From NCBI RefSeq assembly GCF_036324505.1, contig NC_086364.1, forward strand, positions 19,579,648 to 19,643,647: DNA of 64,000 bases, given 5' to 3'. Positions within the stretch are counted from its first letter, which is position 1, and each line of letters begins with the position of its first letter. The stretch is from Eleginops maclovinus. Its lineage: Eukaryota > Chordata > Actinopteri > Perciformes > Eleginopidae. This document shows positions 47,411 through 62,667 of the stretch, piece after piece. A program made the position numbers and the translations under genes. Below the pieces are notes generated by a model. That model made no database searches. It was given only the letters and a program-made list of their open reading frames with translations, and was not told the origin of the DNA.

Positions 47411-50400
47411 AACCTTTACGAAATACTTAGGAGTTGCTTTGGATGTCAAGCTGAAAAGGTTAAGACTCTGTGGATAAAACCTTGAGTTATACCTCAAAAC
47501 GACAGGAGAGAATGTAGAGGAGGATGTCACACATGGGAAGAATGTCAAGACACTACATCAACAAAGCAGTAGAAATTAAGTAGAAGTACACAAATAAAAT
47601 AAGACTTACGGAAAGGGAAATATGCAAGAGATCGGAATATGTCATAAAGAAGTGTCCCTATAACAAAACATAAAAAAGGAAGAGCTAAAAGAAACAGGGA
47701 AATAAGTTCTTGCTGTTGAAGAGAAAATAAGCACTCATCATTTTAAATCGGTGTTAAGAACAACTGCCCCCTTTCAATACGTCTTGAGGGCCATTTTCCC
47801 TCCATATTAACTGAAGACATTTTTCTCTCCGAAATAACGGTTACATGAGAAAGTTAAGAGTCTTAGCTGTTACCAAAAATGTTTTATTCCTGAGCAAGCT
47901 ACATCCTCCTGCCGCAGTAAACCACACGATCATTTATCCATAGGACATCTTTTCAAAGAGACTTCTTGAATTCATGAATGACTGATGATCTCAGAGCCTT
48001 TCTGTGAATAAAGGAGAAATCACATCTGATCTTTCTGTAGACATTTTTCTCCACTTGATAAAAATGTATTTCAGCATTCCCAAATTCCCAAACTTGGATA
48101 ATATTTTGTTGTCGCAACTGACACACATTTTTCTTGTGCTTTAATATGAAAAACGAGGAAAGACAGAAGCAGAGTTACGTCATGTTGCTAGCTAGCTAAT
48201 TAAGCTAACGTCAGCTCCATGAGTTAGTTTCCTTCAAATATATATTTCTGTCTGACTCAGGTTAAAAAAGAACTACTTCTTTGACAACATTTTAGTTTAA
48301 AGTTGGGGTTGTTTCTTAGCGTCTATGGGCAGAAACGGAGCCTTATTAAGCCGATGGCGCACGTAGCTTCCTGATTGCGTCTCATTCGTTATGATGTGTA
48401 CTTCCTGGATTCATCAGTGCCTTTTTTCTCATGGCCCTTTTGCAGAGATAAACAAAAGCTGACCTTCCCATCTATGCTAGAACTTAAATTCTGCATTTCT
48501 TAATGTTTCTATTCTCAGATTCGCCCTTCATACAGTTTAATCTAGCATGCACAGTATACGCGAATGCTCAGGGACATGAAATCTTTCAGTGTGGCTAAAG
48601 GCAACGAGTACACTTTGATATAATACTGACTGATTTCCATGCAGTAGGGAAATGATATACAGTGAATGAGCTATACCAAAGGGCCTTTTTTTTTTTACAC
48701 TAATGCAACTTGAAACCTCACATGTAGTTTCTGGCCAAATGCAGCATTTTGAATGCTCCTGGCAATGCTAACTTTGGTGGTTAGCTACCGAAGCTAGCCT
48801 GGCGTGCTTCTATTTGCAGCTAACTTTAGCGCGTATGAACTCGGTTTAAATCATTGCTCACACGATTTTGGTTTTGTATTACTAATTGAAAAATATTCAA
48901 AACTCTTAAGATGCTGAACGAGGCTTGTGGTTTTACAATCTTTTAGTGTTTAGCCTTTTAGTTGCATTGAAATGAAGAGTTGTAAGCCAAAGGTGTCAAT
49001 TTAGATGGCTAAAGATTTTTTTAAATGTACGTCAATTCTTACAAACTGTGCTGCAGTTGCTCAGAGTGGATAAAATTAGCCGCTGTTCTATTACAAAGTT
49101 TGGATGCTTTCTCAGATCCGAGCAAAGAGCCGGAGAGCTGCAGTGAGCCGAGCTCTGCACTGTACAGTTCACTTTACTGATGAGCTGAAACAAGCAGCCC
49201 TGAGCAACCAAGTGACGGCGCAGCGAGCGAAGGATATGAAGGCACACTGAGCTGAGTCAACAGAATAGACGTAGGGACACACAAACAGAATAAGATAGAG
49301 ACACACAAGAAAAAAGACCTGAGGGGAAGTATACATAAATACGTACATATACACAGCTAGATTCTCTTAGGCTAACTGTCTCCATATGTCACAATCATTG
49401 CTTTGCATATTATAGGTTTTTGTTTGAAATATTTGAGTAATTTTGCTGCATCTCCTGTTGCTATTTCTTCATGGGGCCATGTGTTTCATGTTTTAAACAT
49501 CACTGGCTACCGGTGTTGAAATGCACACTTGCTGTACATGCTGTAGCCTTTTGCTACTTGCTGCTGCAATGTGGCCTTTTCCCGCAACCGAGATCATGAA
49601 AGATTGATTTTATCAGAGTCAGAGGGGAGGGAAGGGGAAAACAGAGAGAGAATTAGATAGCAGGGAGTATACGGGGCACTGAGCCGCAGTGGCTCTCACT
49701 TTGTATTCTGCTGCTGTCAAGTGGTATTCTGTTAATTGGAGCCAAAGTCAGCTCAACACAGCAGTCGAATCCTCTCAACCTGACCCCAAAACAACAGATT
49801 CTCACCCACAATGCATGGAGACGGAGGCACAGAGTGATGGACGTACAGGACGGCTGAGAAAAAGCACAGAAAGGGAATGAGATCAGTTTAACATAATAGA
49901 CAAAACCAGTTAAAAGCGGTCATAACTCTCCAGTGGATAGCTGAAATAAGAGGATGTATTTCACAGCAGTAATTAATTTCCCCCACTCAACTCCCTATTG
50001 CTGTAAATCTCCATGTTTTAGTCATCAGTGCTGATAATGATAATCTATAAATAACAATGTAATTTACTAGTTCTGAACACTGGAGAGCTAAAGTGTCAGA
50101 ATTTGCTGCATGATTACAATCTTTAATCTCTAATCCTCCCCCTACAAGAGAGGATGGGATTCATTCAGCCTCTAAAACAATGTTGATTATGTGCTAAAAA
50201 CGCCTTGGCATTATTGTTCCTCATTCAGCAATCACAAAGACAGTTGGACTGAATCGATTTAACTCAAGCGAATGGGATCGAATTGTTTATTATGGCACGA
50301 GGGAAAGGCAGGCCAACTAGCTGCAAAGCGGAGTGTAATAAATTAATTCAGCTGCTCTAAGGTGCCAGATATATTGCCCGGTGTAGCTGATTAAAAGGTG

Positions 50401-53400
50401 GGACCTGCATGGGGGATCAGAACGATTGGTGCTCTGTAAATCTGAATGTTAATCTAATCCGACGCAGGGTTAAATAAAAGAGACTCCTTTAAATGAAAAA
50501 CACGTGGAAGAAATGTGGAAGTTGGTTTATTATAAGCAGATGAAGGACAGCCATTAGGAGTTATTGAAAGAGGGACAATATTCTCTAAATGTCGCCCCTC
50601 GTCCAAGGCTCCAGTTTAACAAATGGTTATTTGCATAAAACACAATTCAAGTGATTAGGTAATTAAATATTGTATTTATTTAAACAGTTGCTTCATTAAA
50701 CATTCATTTCCATTAGCAGTTTTACATTTTATATTAAATGCTGGTTGGAGTGCTCAGTTTTTTTCAGTTAAACAAATTATATTAACACAAATACACATTT
50801 TTACTGAATAGAGTTTGATTGCATTACAATTTGACTCCAGATATGAACAATTAAACCTTTTATTGCTGAGTTTAAGGGTCTTAATTACTAGTTTTGATGC
50901 TTATTCAGCTTGACATACAGCAGGGAATGCTTTAGGGCGTGGCTATACCTCCTGATTGACAGGTACGACCGCGCTATCACCAGCATGCCATTATTCAGTC
51001 TTCGGTTTTAATTAAAGACAGTCTGAGGAGTTGTTTTTCCCAGTAAATACTCTCTGTTTTTTTGCTAGCCAATATTAGCATCCCACAGAATTACAGATGC
51101 AGCTTGCTAACCAAGCTAACCAGCCAGCTAGCACTAGCCAGATCCACACATAGGCCTACTGTAGTCAATGCTGGTAAAAAGACACAAGATTGAAGCTTTA
51201 AAAACTAATGCGTGACGTGACGATGAGCGATCAGCTTCTACATACAGTCTATTCAAATGACCGAGAAAAGGGGAACAAAAAGTAGGAATAAAATAAGGTT
51301 TCTTCGCCTTTTAGCCTCAAGTCCATTTATGTTAACCATGAGTACAATCGTGAGGCCTGAGAAAACTTCCAACATATCTCAACCAGCCTGAAAAGACATC
51401 CCATCAGCAGGAGTAATCGAAGACATCTGCGGGCGTGCAGCACTTGAATGTTTTTCCAATATTGTTGATCTGCACTTGGCGTTTTATGGATATGATTTGA
51501 GACATTGAATCGAAACATCAGATTGTTCTGTTTCAAACCCTATTTGTTTTCTGATACCATGTTCCATTTTTTCTGTCAATCGTTCAGCTCTTCACTACAA
51601 AATAACTGCTTGACTGATTCGCTGCGGGACACGGGTTTAGTTATTGTGGAGAGGGAACATAAAAGCTTCACATGAATGCGATTAATGGTGGCAATTGAGA
51701 GAAAATATTGCCAGTCCAGCAATGGGGAAAAGACTGTAGTGGTTCCTGAGGTAGATGAGTTGAACGCAACACAGAGAGAGTAGTGATAGAGATTGACAGG
51801 ACTCAATCATAGTCACTGAGTTACTGCTCTCTAAGGATCTGTTCTGAATTTAATACCTATTTTGGATTAGAAAAACAAGCGCATTTGGGGTTTGATCATA
51901 TGAAAAAAGAATGAAAGGGAGACAGATAGTCCTTCTTACCAGGATACATTTATTATATTCTAACATGAACAGCAGGTTTCCTTTCCTTTGCTGCCATTTA
52001 CTCAACATATCAAGTGTTCAATGTCCACTGAGGAGTGTAATTTAGTATTTTTCCTGTGGTGTTGTGCCTCAAATACGATATAATTCTGAATTGTTTAAGC
52101 CATTTCAGCAGATGTCAAGAGAGAAATTAAATGAGTAACTCTCAGCTAATGTTTCCTTTTCCCGTGTTCTCCATCTGTGTGAACATTACCTGAGAGGCTG
52201 TGGAAGCATCTGTAGTCAACGGTGCCATTACATTCACAAAGGATTGAGCTCATTCAACTTATTTCCTACTTTTGATTGAGAATATTGTCTTTCCAGGCAA
52301 TTACACAAATGAATTGGATGGTGGGAGGAAGATTTTGAGTTGCCTTTGAGGCTGTAAGAGTCACTTTCCCTCTGATGAAACTGTCAGTCTGAGAATTGAG
52401 TACAATTGAAATGAAGCAATATAATAATATAAGTCTATAGTTTGCTAATCCAGTACAGGAGTTTTCAATAAATGAAACTCCAAAACAACAACAAACCGTC
52501 CTCCAATGGGATCACACAAGGCACAACGCCAAATGGAGCAACTGATATAAATGGGGGAAAATGGCCATCTGTTTCGTGACTGCCTCTTCTGTCACAAGAG
52601 GAAAACAATACCAGTGGTGCCCTAAGTCTACATGTGGCTGTGCTTGTATTGCTTTCGGTTAAATGCTAATTTTAGCAAGCTAACATGCACAAAATGCTAA
52701 CTTGCTATGTTAAGCAGGAATACTTTTTACCAGGCTCCCCATCAACTTTAGCGTGTTAGCATGCTATCAGTTGTGTTACATGTTGAATGTCATACATTTT
52801 GCAGGTTATATGTCAAGGTTTATGAGAGAGGGGCAACATGGAGATGACTCAAATGTAAACAACCTAGGCCGACTGATACAGTTCAGGGTTGCAATGGCAA
52901 AATGGAGTACATACACAGGCAGGAAGGCAGTCCAGACATTCAAACTTATCCAATGGGTTTGGTAGAGAATCCCCAGTCCGTGGATCAGGCACAGAATTTG
53001 AAGAAAGGATTTCAGGTAACAGGATACAGGTATAAACAGATGTTGGCAACTTTGACAATCTAGCTATGAATGAGTGGATAATGGTTGGTTAACTTCCTGC
53101 AGGCCTGATGAGGGAAAGTGGGAACATGTGGGCAGGTATGGGGGAAGATCAGGTGACTGGGACTTGAGGTAAAGGGGTTACTATAGGGCAGGAGGGAGTG
53201 GATGGATCTGAGAGTGAGGACATCTGGTGGAGAGGAAGAGAATGGCAATGGATTGATTTGAGAAAATGGAAACCTTAAGTCACATTAGGTTTTGCTCGGA
53301 AAGCTAATTGACAATGCAGTTTTGATGTACGGGAGTGTCATTTTTCGGACACTGGGCAGGGTGTAACAATAGGTCATGATATCACCATTCACGTCATTGG

Positions 53401-53974
53401 GGTTCATCCTCCAGGGACTATGAATGTCTTTACACAATTGTTGTTGAGGTACTTTACTCTTGAGCTGAGACATTGCTATTCTAGAGCAACACAGCTAGCA
53501 TTGCTTAAAAAACCAGCATCATTTGGGTCAATTGTAAATCAGGTTTGTGACTTAAAGATTGCCGGCTCGTTCCCAAAGCAGGCGGGAGAACTAAATGAAG
53601 TGCCTCAATCCCTCTTAGCAATTATATCTATTGTTTGCTTGATCAATACGCGCAATTCCCAGTAAGAGCATGGATCAGCTCAGTAAAGATGTAAAGAAAA
53701 ATGGAGCTACTCAGCAACGCTATACTGGAGAACATATAGGGAGAAAAAGCTCCCAAACAGACACTCACTGATTAATGGTGGTTGATTTCAGGTCAGAGAG
53801 ACTACTGACAGACTGATACCTGATGACTGACTGGTTTGCACACTGGGAGCGAGGTGCTTTACTTCCAAACAGTCAATTTAAAAAGAGCACACACAAACAC
53901 ACACTACATTTAATTTCAGCTACTCACAACCTTCCTCTACTCGTGATGAAACCTCCATCTCACACACGCGCACG

Positions 53975-54013
<39 letters not shown>

Positions 54014-55401
54014 TCAAGAAAGAGTAATTATGGATGTGTCCAATCACCATGAATTTCCTTAAGTTTAATTAATTTCGTGCAGTCAGTCTTGGCTCTTCCT
54101 ATCCGTCAGGTTTTATGTGCTGTCTGCCGCCCACCGCTCCATCTCCCATCATTTCCCCTTTAAAGTAGACGTATTGATTGGGGCTTGTCGTCGTTTTATG
54201 AAGTGGTCCGGAGTGCATTTCTCTGTTTTTCTTTCCTTTTATTCGCCTGTTGTTCTGGCGCTGAGAGCAACTCTGACTTCGCCTTGTCACTGCAGTAATA
54301 AAAAATGGAGGTCTTTTGTAAAATCTGGCCCTAAATAATAATGTTTTTTCTCGACAGTGAGCTTTCAAGGGTATGAAGCATTTAGGAATCAGATAAAGCT
54401 GCAAATTCTGATCGTTCGTTCTTCAAATCATGACAAATAATGTGTAAATGATGTATGGGAAGCGGCGGTATTTTTAAGTTCCCCTTTGTTATATTGCCAC
54501 TAACAATGGAGGTTGCTGTTGTGGAGGGACAGGGTGGAGAATCGGTGGAACAAACCGGTAGATTTCCCGAGGAGGGGGGGTGGGGGTGGAGAGTGAGATT
54601 CAGATGGATGGCTGGAGAAGGAGTGTTCTTCCTCAGGAGGCCTGCAGTTTAATTGAGTTTATGAAGCACTGGACGGAGCAGATTGATGGAGTACATCCAT
54701 CTAATGGCACCATGATGCCTGTGGACTCTCCTCTTCCTCGCTCTGCATCTTTCACCTAAACCTTTTCTCCTTCTTTTCGCCTTTATTCTTCCTCTATTCA
54801 TCTCACTTACTGTCCTTCTTTCCGCCTCCTTACTTTGTTTTCTTTCTCCTTATACCTCCTCCTCACCACTCTTTCATAACAGATCTTCACATCCATCCCC
54901 ACTTTGAAACACTCTCCACCTTCACAATTCGTTCCTGATTTTGTCAACTGTTGTAAATCATTCATTTTCATCTTTACTTTTCTCCTCTCATGGCACATCT
55001 CCAACTCTCCTTTTACCTGTATTGTCAGAGCTAATCTCCATCTCCTTTTTCTAAAAGATATTTTTGGGACAGAGAGTGTGTTTATTAGAGATAGTGTTGA
55101 AAGAGGGATGACGTGATTTGAAAATATACACAGAGCACACAAACACTTACAAGAAAATATAGCTTGTGTCAGATTACATTGCAACTTTTCCTGCAAAAGA
55201 ATTTCAATTACTATCATATATGTATATTTATGACTTTATTTGATCAAAAATTTGATTGCAATCAGGAATGTTACTTAAGCTTCAATGGATTGTAGTAGAA
55301 AGTAAAATAATTGCTTCTGAGATGCAGTAGGACATGCATTAAGAAAGAGATCTTAAAGTGAAGCAGAAGTACCTCACATTTATATTAAAGTACATAACTA
55401 A
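47411..55401. other. Intergenic region, no genes seen
   Basis: Eight kb of A/T-rich sequence with no recognisable exon. It includes GCTA-rich repeat-like sequence near 52660-52760 and a CA microsatellite at 53963-54011. The stretch 49980-50480 has dense homeodomain-type AT words but no firm feature. Confidence 0.55.
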
Positions 55402-55409
55402 ATGCATGC

Positions 55410-56199
55410 TAGGGTTGCAAAATTCCAGGAATTTTCAAAGATGGAAACGTTTCCATGGGAATTTATGGGAATACACTTTCAAAATTGAAGGTTGGCTCTT
55501 CATAGGGAACTTAAATATAGTAGTGGAAAGTATTGTATATTTCAGCATAATCTTGACTAAAACAAACAGATGCCGTTCAAGTATGTCCATGCCATTCCTC
55601 AATCACATGCACATAGCACACTGCTTACTGCATGGCTATTGAGACATCACTCCCTACAGGCACTGTGCATTCCTCCATCACATGCACATATGATTTCTAG
55701 AAGACTGGACCACACTTTTGAGCCCAAAGCACAAGACTATTGAAGCCACACTTTTGAGCCTGTGGACTACACGAAGTGAAGTAAGGTTTGGTGATTTTAT
55801 GGGGTTATATATTTATTTTATGTTTAAATTGCAAATATCACAGACAGATGCATTCATCTAGTAGATCGCTAGCTGATAACTTAGATGCTAAATAAGCCAT
55901 AGCTAGCAACACTTCATTTACCATCTATGAGGCACTCTTATAAAGACGCTAGCTACCTCAAACGTGATGCTGTTTTTATCTGCCTCCTGCAACATGTTTT
56001 GAAGATCATTCCAGTTGTTTAGCTAGCCTAACTATTTATATATCTGTTCATGCCATCGCATCAATTCCCATTAATTCCCATAACTCCCATTATTCCCATG
56101 AAGTTTCCAATATGGAATATTTCCAAAATTCCCCAGCTTAACTTCCCATGGAAATTTACCGGAAACTTACCGGAAATGTTCCGCCCCTTTGCAACCCTA
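55410..56199. mobile_element. hAT-like non-autonomous element, 790 bp
   Basis: Ends read TAGGGTTGCAAA at left and TTTGCAACCCTA at right, a 12-bp terminal inverted repeat. Flanking 8-bp duplications are atgcatgc (55402-55409) and atgtatgc (56200-56207), one mismatch, as expected for hAT insertion. Subterminal regions contain repeated ttccatgggaa/attcccat words. No transposase was seen. Superfamily is inferred from the 8-bp target site and the TAGGG ends. Confidence 0.8.
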
Positions 56200-56453
56200 A
56201 TGTATGCTCCATTCCACCCCTGGTACTTTGTAAATATCATAACCTGTACATATAAAGGTTAATACACTGAAATACAAAAAGCCTGTCTACCTAAAACATT
56301 TCTTGGGAAAGGACACAACACATTTTCAACGCTTCGTCTTGATGGATGTGTCTCAGTATAGGCATTTCATTTATACCCATCATAATTATACTGTGAGCTG
56401 TAATCTAAATTGCTATCCTATATTTATTTATAATAGGATACACAGTAACACAA

Positions 56454-56563
<110 letters not shown>

Positions 56564-56676
56564 AAACCTGTTTTGTCAGCCTGTTACACTCCTGACTGTG
56601 TGTTGACAGCTGGCCGGAGACAGAGAGCTGACCAGATTGATGAAGCTGTTGCTGGCCAGTCCTGCAGAGTTGCAGA

Positions 56677-56718
<42 letters not shown>

Positions 56719-56883
56719 GGGCTGGCAGTAGCCGTGTGGGCATACTTGTATGAAAGAGAATTTATTGATTGAAGATTAGAGCGCAAGGAAGAAAGAGAGA
56801 CATGTCTTTGGAATGCAGAGCAAAGTAGAAGAGGGAAAATGATATGCTAATGAATGCATATTGTATGAATAAAAGAGCAGAGC

Positions 56884-56950
<67 letters not shown>

Positions 56951-59900
56951 ATGTGTGTGTGAGTGTAAGTGTGCACCAGTGTGTCTTTCTCCCCATGTGC
57001 GCATGCATTGAACAGGCTGTCCCTGATGATATTCAGAGTCACACTGTTACCCCTGTGATTATAAATCTCTGCCATTCACACACACACTATAATGCCTCAA
57101 CGCCTCTTATTAACTCCCTTTTAACCATTCCAGTTTTATTGAATGTATTTCCTATGATCAGCCGCTTATTATCTAATTAAAGCTGCTTAGACAGAAGTGA
57201 AGAGAATACTAATACTATGCTTTACTACTATATAAATATGACCTGACAAAACAGTGAAGACCAGGATACACACACCCATTTACAAACACATGAACAGATG
57301 GAATAAGAGCGGGAAAATGGGGTAAAGAGAAGAGAAAACAATCCTAAGAGTATCTTAAATAACTTAATTCAAGATAATAATGACATCATCTGAGTTATTA
57401 CATCAAAAAGTTTGATAAAAAACAACATTAATGCTGTGCCTCTCAGCCATCGCCATCATGGCTACAGAACGGAAGCTATACGCTACCGGCCACAATTGCG
57501 TTTGGTTCAGTGAACAGAAAACCATAATAATACAAGTTATGCATCTTTTTTTTCACTATTTAAGTAACGTACCACTATACTGGTGATGAAAAAAAGCCAA
57601 CCTTAACTCTATAGGGCTCATTGAGCAGTCTTTAATGAGCTGGAACTGCAAACAATCGATGCTAGCTAGCCTCGTTGCCATCTTTAGCTTGCTAGCTCGC
57701 TAACAGTGATGCTCGTCACCTGTGGAGAGTGCACAACAGCTGTGAGTGGATTGAGACAAAGCATAAGACTACAGCCAGCTAGCAGCACTCTGAGGCTGTG
57801 CTTTTCATCAAAAAGGTCCACTCAAAACAAAAAGTGTCCACCTAACGCTGAGTGACTGTCAGGGAGAATTGATCCTCCAGGGATTTAGCAACCCATCAAA
57901 ATCCAGTAGTTGTAAAGATATTTCTGTCTGGTCCAAATTCAGTTGGGACTTAACATCCCTAGAGCCGAGCTGCAAGCTTAGAAAACACAAAGTAAGGTTG
58001 TGTGTCATTGAACGGCTCAGTGGACTGGCCTCTGGTTGGAAATGAAAACCAATGAAACACACATGCTTTTGGCCCTTAATGTCACTTAGCCCATCAAACC
58101 ACCAGGCTAAGCACTTCCTCGGCTCTCCATGGCCCCGTTTCCAGCTGCGAACTCCCCAGTCAACCACAGCATTAGCTGGATTAACCTCCAGGCTCTCTCT
58201 GCTTGTCTGCCTCTCTCCTGCAGCACCAGCTTTAAAGCTGTCCTCTGGTTCTCCCTGCCTCTGCCCGTGCAGCTCTTTTCTCTCTCCGCAGCTTATGTTA
58301 CATTCGGTTAGTTCTGCGGCAAATGCACGCCTCTCGCCTTCTTCCTCCCAGTGCTGCTGGAAATGTCATCTCTCTTTTCTCTCAGATTCCCTTTGTCTTT
58401 CCTTTCTTCTCCATGCTATTATCTATCTCAGTCTCATTCTCGAGATCATTCTCTTTTTGACAATATTTCCTCAGAGACGGGATATTTCCTCCCTTTTTCC
58501 CCTCCCTCTTCTCCTCCTCCTATAGCTTTTTTTTCTTCCTTCGCTTCATTCATTTAGTCCTCTTTCCTGTCATCATCGACTGCAGCAGAGAGGCTTTGTG
58601 TGGCAGCTCCTGTCTTATCTGGTTCTGTCAGGTACCCGGTTAAAATCCATTCATCGCTAGGATGCACAAAGGTGGGCTGGTAAAATGCCAGTGCTGCCTC
58701 CATAATGCAATGGGAAGAATTCTCTTTTTTGGCTGGACACACTGCAGGCCCTAAACGTGACTTGATTCCCTTTCTCCTCTCTTAGTTTATCATCATCTTA
58801 CTCTCAGGGGAACAGTGGATGAAATAAGTAAGGTGTGTTGCTCTGAAACTCTAACCTTACTTATGAATGCTACATCTCATAGCCCTAGCCTTAGCTTATG
58901 GTATATGTAGAATATATAAGCAGATACACTTCAGCACATCAGTCATATGAAAAATAATATAAACAATAATCAGATTAAAACATGTTGCGCTACAGCTTTA
59001 AGTATTTTTAACCAATTAGGACGATATTTCATCCCCTAAAGCTGATATGGCAAACTTGTTAGCTAACAATTACTTATTTACACATCCAGCGGGCAACATT
59101 AGCATTCATTGGAGTCCAGTTTTAGGCAACCTGATGCATTTAACAACAATATTCGCTCTCCTTTAGGCTCTGTTTTTGTCCCTGCCAACCCCTGAAAAAA
59201 AATATATGGCTCATTAGCTGCTTAATGCTTTGGTGCTATGCCACACGATGGCCCATTATTGTTAAACCCCAATAGTCCAAAAAATGTCCCGTTGGACCGC
59301 CAGCCCATTTGTCTGACAGCTCGTTAGCCCGAGTACAAAGGCTCATTGTTCTGAGGCCTCATTGATCAGGAAATGCACACTCTCATGTCAAAACACTGAA
59401 TTTTTATGCAGAAAGACGTCATTTGACATTCCCGGTTGCCATATTCTTTTCCCTGGGTATGAAAGGAATGACCCACGCTTCTCTGACTCTTATTGGTTTA
59501 GCCTCATATTCATATCCTATCAAAACACATTTCTATCATCACGCACAGACCTAACCAACCCGACCAACACAAGAATCAAGATGTCAGAGTACAGCAGGTC
59601 AGGATTCCAAAAATATTATATAAAACTACAGCTTTGGAATAATGGGATGTTAAGCCGATGTGCATTGCCCTTTTTTATCAGCGTGTTGCTGACTGGTTTA
59701 TCTTCTTTTTCGTTCTAGCAAAAAGTAGGATAATCAGAGCTTCTTTGCTGAAAGCAGCGTCCTGTTGCGGGTGGAAAGCAAAACAAAAACAACCCCCTGA
59801 AAGACTCTAAAGCAGTCCGATGAACTGATGGACACTATCCACACTAAACTTAGTCATTTGATGAATAGTTCATGTTAAATATATAAGGCGCAGCTTCAAA

Positions 59901-60438
59901 ATAACCAATACTGTGTGTTAGTATCTTAAATGCCGTCTATAAATCAAGGATTACCTTTCAACTCGTTCTCTATATTAAAGGACCAAGATCCTAGAAAATC
60001 TATCTCTTCCTCATTATTTGAATGGACTCCAAACGCAAAGTAAATACTAACTCCTTTTTAGATATGTCACAGAACAAAAGCACAGCTGTAAATACTCCCT
60101 GTCTTGTCTCACTGGGACACCTTTATTGAACAGTTGTTTGTCAGGAACAGCTGTGCTTCTTTCTAAAATGATCATTTAAAAATATTCACAGAGATAAAGC
60201 CTTTTGATTGCATCCTTTGAGTCCCAGTGATTTGTTTAAATTAAATTCCTAGATAAAAATTGCAAACTGCTCCCTGAAAGGTTTCCCTTTGCCACTGGAA
60301 TACAGAGTTCCTGCATCAGAATTGGAGAGATGCTTGAATAAGTCATGGTTAATGCAATATTCCAATGTCCTTTGACCTGAATAACAACATTTACACACTG
60401 GTACTGAGCCCCGGGATGCCCACCACGGGGGAAAGTTA

Positions 60439-60549
<111 letters not shown>

Positions 60550-60681
60550 TGTGTTATTGTGGACATGGTTTGTGGCACACGGTGTTTTGCTTTCTGTGAT
60601 GGATTCGGTCCAAACCCCTGAGACACACAAATGAACTGTGACATTTCTGACAGCTGGAGATGATGCCCACTGCCCTGCCTG

Positions 60682-60845
<164 letters not shown>

Positions 60846-62652
60846 GGGCAAGGGTTTCCCAAGTTGTGTTTTTGTTCAGAGGCTAAACTAGAGGTTCATT
60901 CTGTACTTGCATCGCTGAGATTTTCAAAGCCCTTTGAATTAAAATATTCAGCCGCGTTGTGAATTTATCTTCAAGCCTCCGGGAGAGAAAGCAGTGTCAT
61001 TATGTAAAAAAAAAAAACCTCAAAAAGGGCCTTTCAGTTCAGTGTCTCTTAAAGGCTAAGGATACACTTGCCTCCAGTGACACACACCCTCTCAGCTGGG
61101 TTGTTTGTGCTCGTTGGAGTTGACATTGTTTGTGTGCTTCTACAATAAACATGACAGCGTTTCCCACACTGTTCTGCTGCAGTGTGTGTCCATGTGTGAA
61201 CATCTGTTACTCCTGTCTTTCACACATTACTTACTCTTTGCACATTAGATATGCTTATTTTGCTCTATTTCTCTCAGCCATGTGCTTCAAGGGCAGCATT
61301 ACTAAAATGTTTGCCTGTACAATATAATGACAACACAATGGGGTCTGATTTTCAAGTTGTCAAAAGCAATGAAATGTCTAATTTACAGTCGTTATTGCGG
61401 GATAAATGGGCAATTATACCATCGGTGTCAAAAACGATTAACTAGGTCATTTAAAAAAGTGTTTAATGTACGCTGCAGTTGAAAATAAATTGAGCTAGAT
61501 CTCAGTGCAGACATTCATAACCGGATTAGTCAATCGATCCATTTGGGAGGATGTTGTTGCACAGGGCTAGAATGAATTAGAAACAGTCGGTCAATTAATA
61601 TGGTGTGCAGGCTCGATAAATGATAAAACTAAAACTGGTATGAATGCATTAAGATCGAGCCTACTTTTATCAAGTGTGTGCAAAAAAAGGAATTGCAGGA
61701 AATAGGGGAGTTAATTTATATGTGCTGTCGGATGACATCACACACTTAAGGACTCTAAAAAACACGCTGCCAGCTCGCTTATAACCGGGAGAAAAAACAT
61801 CCAGTCAAATCCAAGATGATGTCAGAACAAATTAAGTGGCAACACGCCTCTTTGGAAATCCATACTTAAGGCCTTGTGTGAGAAGGAAAGAGCAGAGAAA
61901 TATAGAAATGATCCAGCTGAAGACAGGTGATGGCAGAGGATGAGGAACCTCTTCAACCATCGACGTGCTTTTCTGTTTCTGACGTGTCACTGTAAACCTG
62001 AAAGCATGTTGTGCGGGGCGTCACGCTTGGAAACTCCCTAACTGGGTCAAATGAAAGCTTGAAGCAGATCTTTTGGGCTGCAGTTTGTTGGGGGCGGTAG
62101 TTTCCATGCTTGCATTGGCATGAATGTTGTTGTCACGACTGTTTAATTAGGAAGATTTGAGGGGAAAGAGCTTTCATCTGTGAATAAACCTGTGCCTGTT
62201 TTTCATCATGAGTCTATTACAGTCAGTCTGTTCATTTGAGATGAAGTGGCTTAACTTTCCCTGCTGTGGTGCCATACATTTTCTGTTCCTTTCATTTCTG
62301 TAGTCCTCTGGATGCCTTTTGAACAAGCCCCTAAAAGCATGAACAATATGAATGTCATCCAGGAGTGTCTTTTCCTGAAATATCGGCAAGGTGATGTGTT
62401 TAAAGCTACAGTTGGTATTGTTGCATCGATTTCTTCCTGGATGCAAAGAAGTAAAATTAGTAAGTCTTTAAGGCCAAGACACACCAAACCGACTTAAAGA
62501 ACTACAACGATGGAGGCCCACTGTTGTGTTGCCCCAAGTTGACTTTGTCTTGGCCAAAAAGAAGCACTTTGAAGAAGCCACAAAGCCTATACAGCTAACA
62601 GTAAATTAGCATATATTTTCTGCGCCTGCTTGAGATGAAATAACTCTCCACA

Positions 62653-62667
62653 CCAGCAGGGGGCAGT
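62653..62667 (+). promoter_or_regulatory. CTCF-like motif
   Basis: CCAGCAGGGGGCAGT on the + strand is close to the CTCF core consensus. Binding is not shown by sequence alone. Confidence 0.45.

Noticed and set aside
58052..58525. 157-residue + strand reading
   Set aside because: Ser/Leu/Pro-rich translation of pyrimidine-rich sequence, with no recognisable domain, splice context or conservation signal.
62174..62446. 90-residue minus strand reading
   Set aside because: No recognisable motif, and overlapping readings on both strands are equally long.
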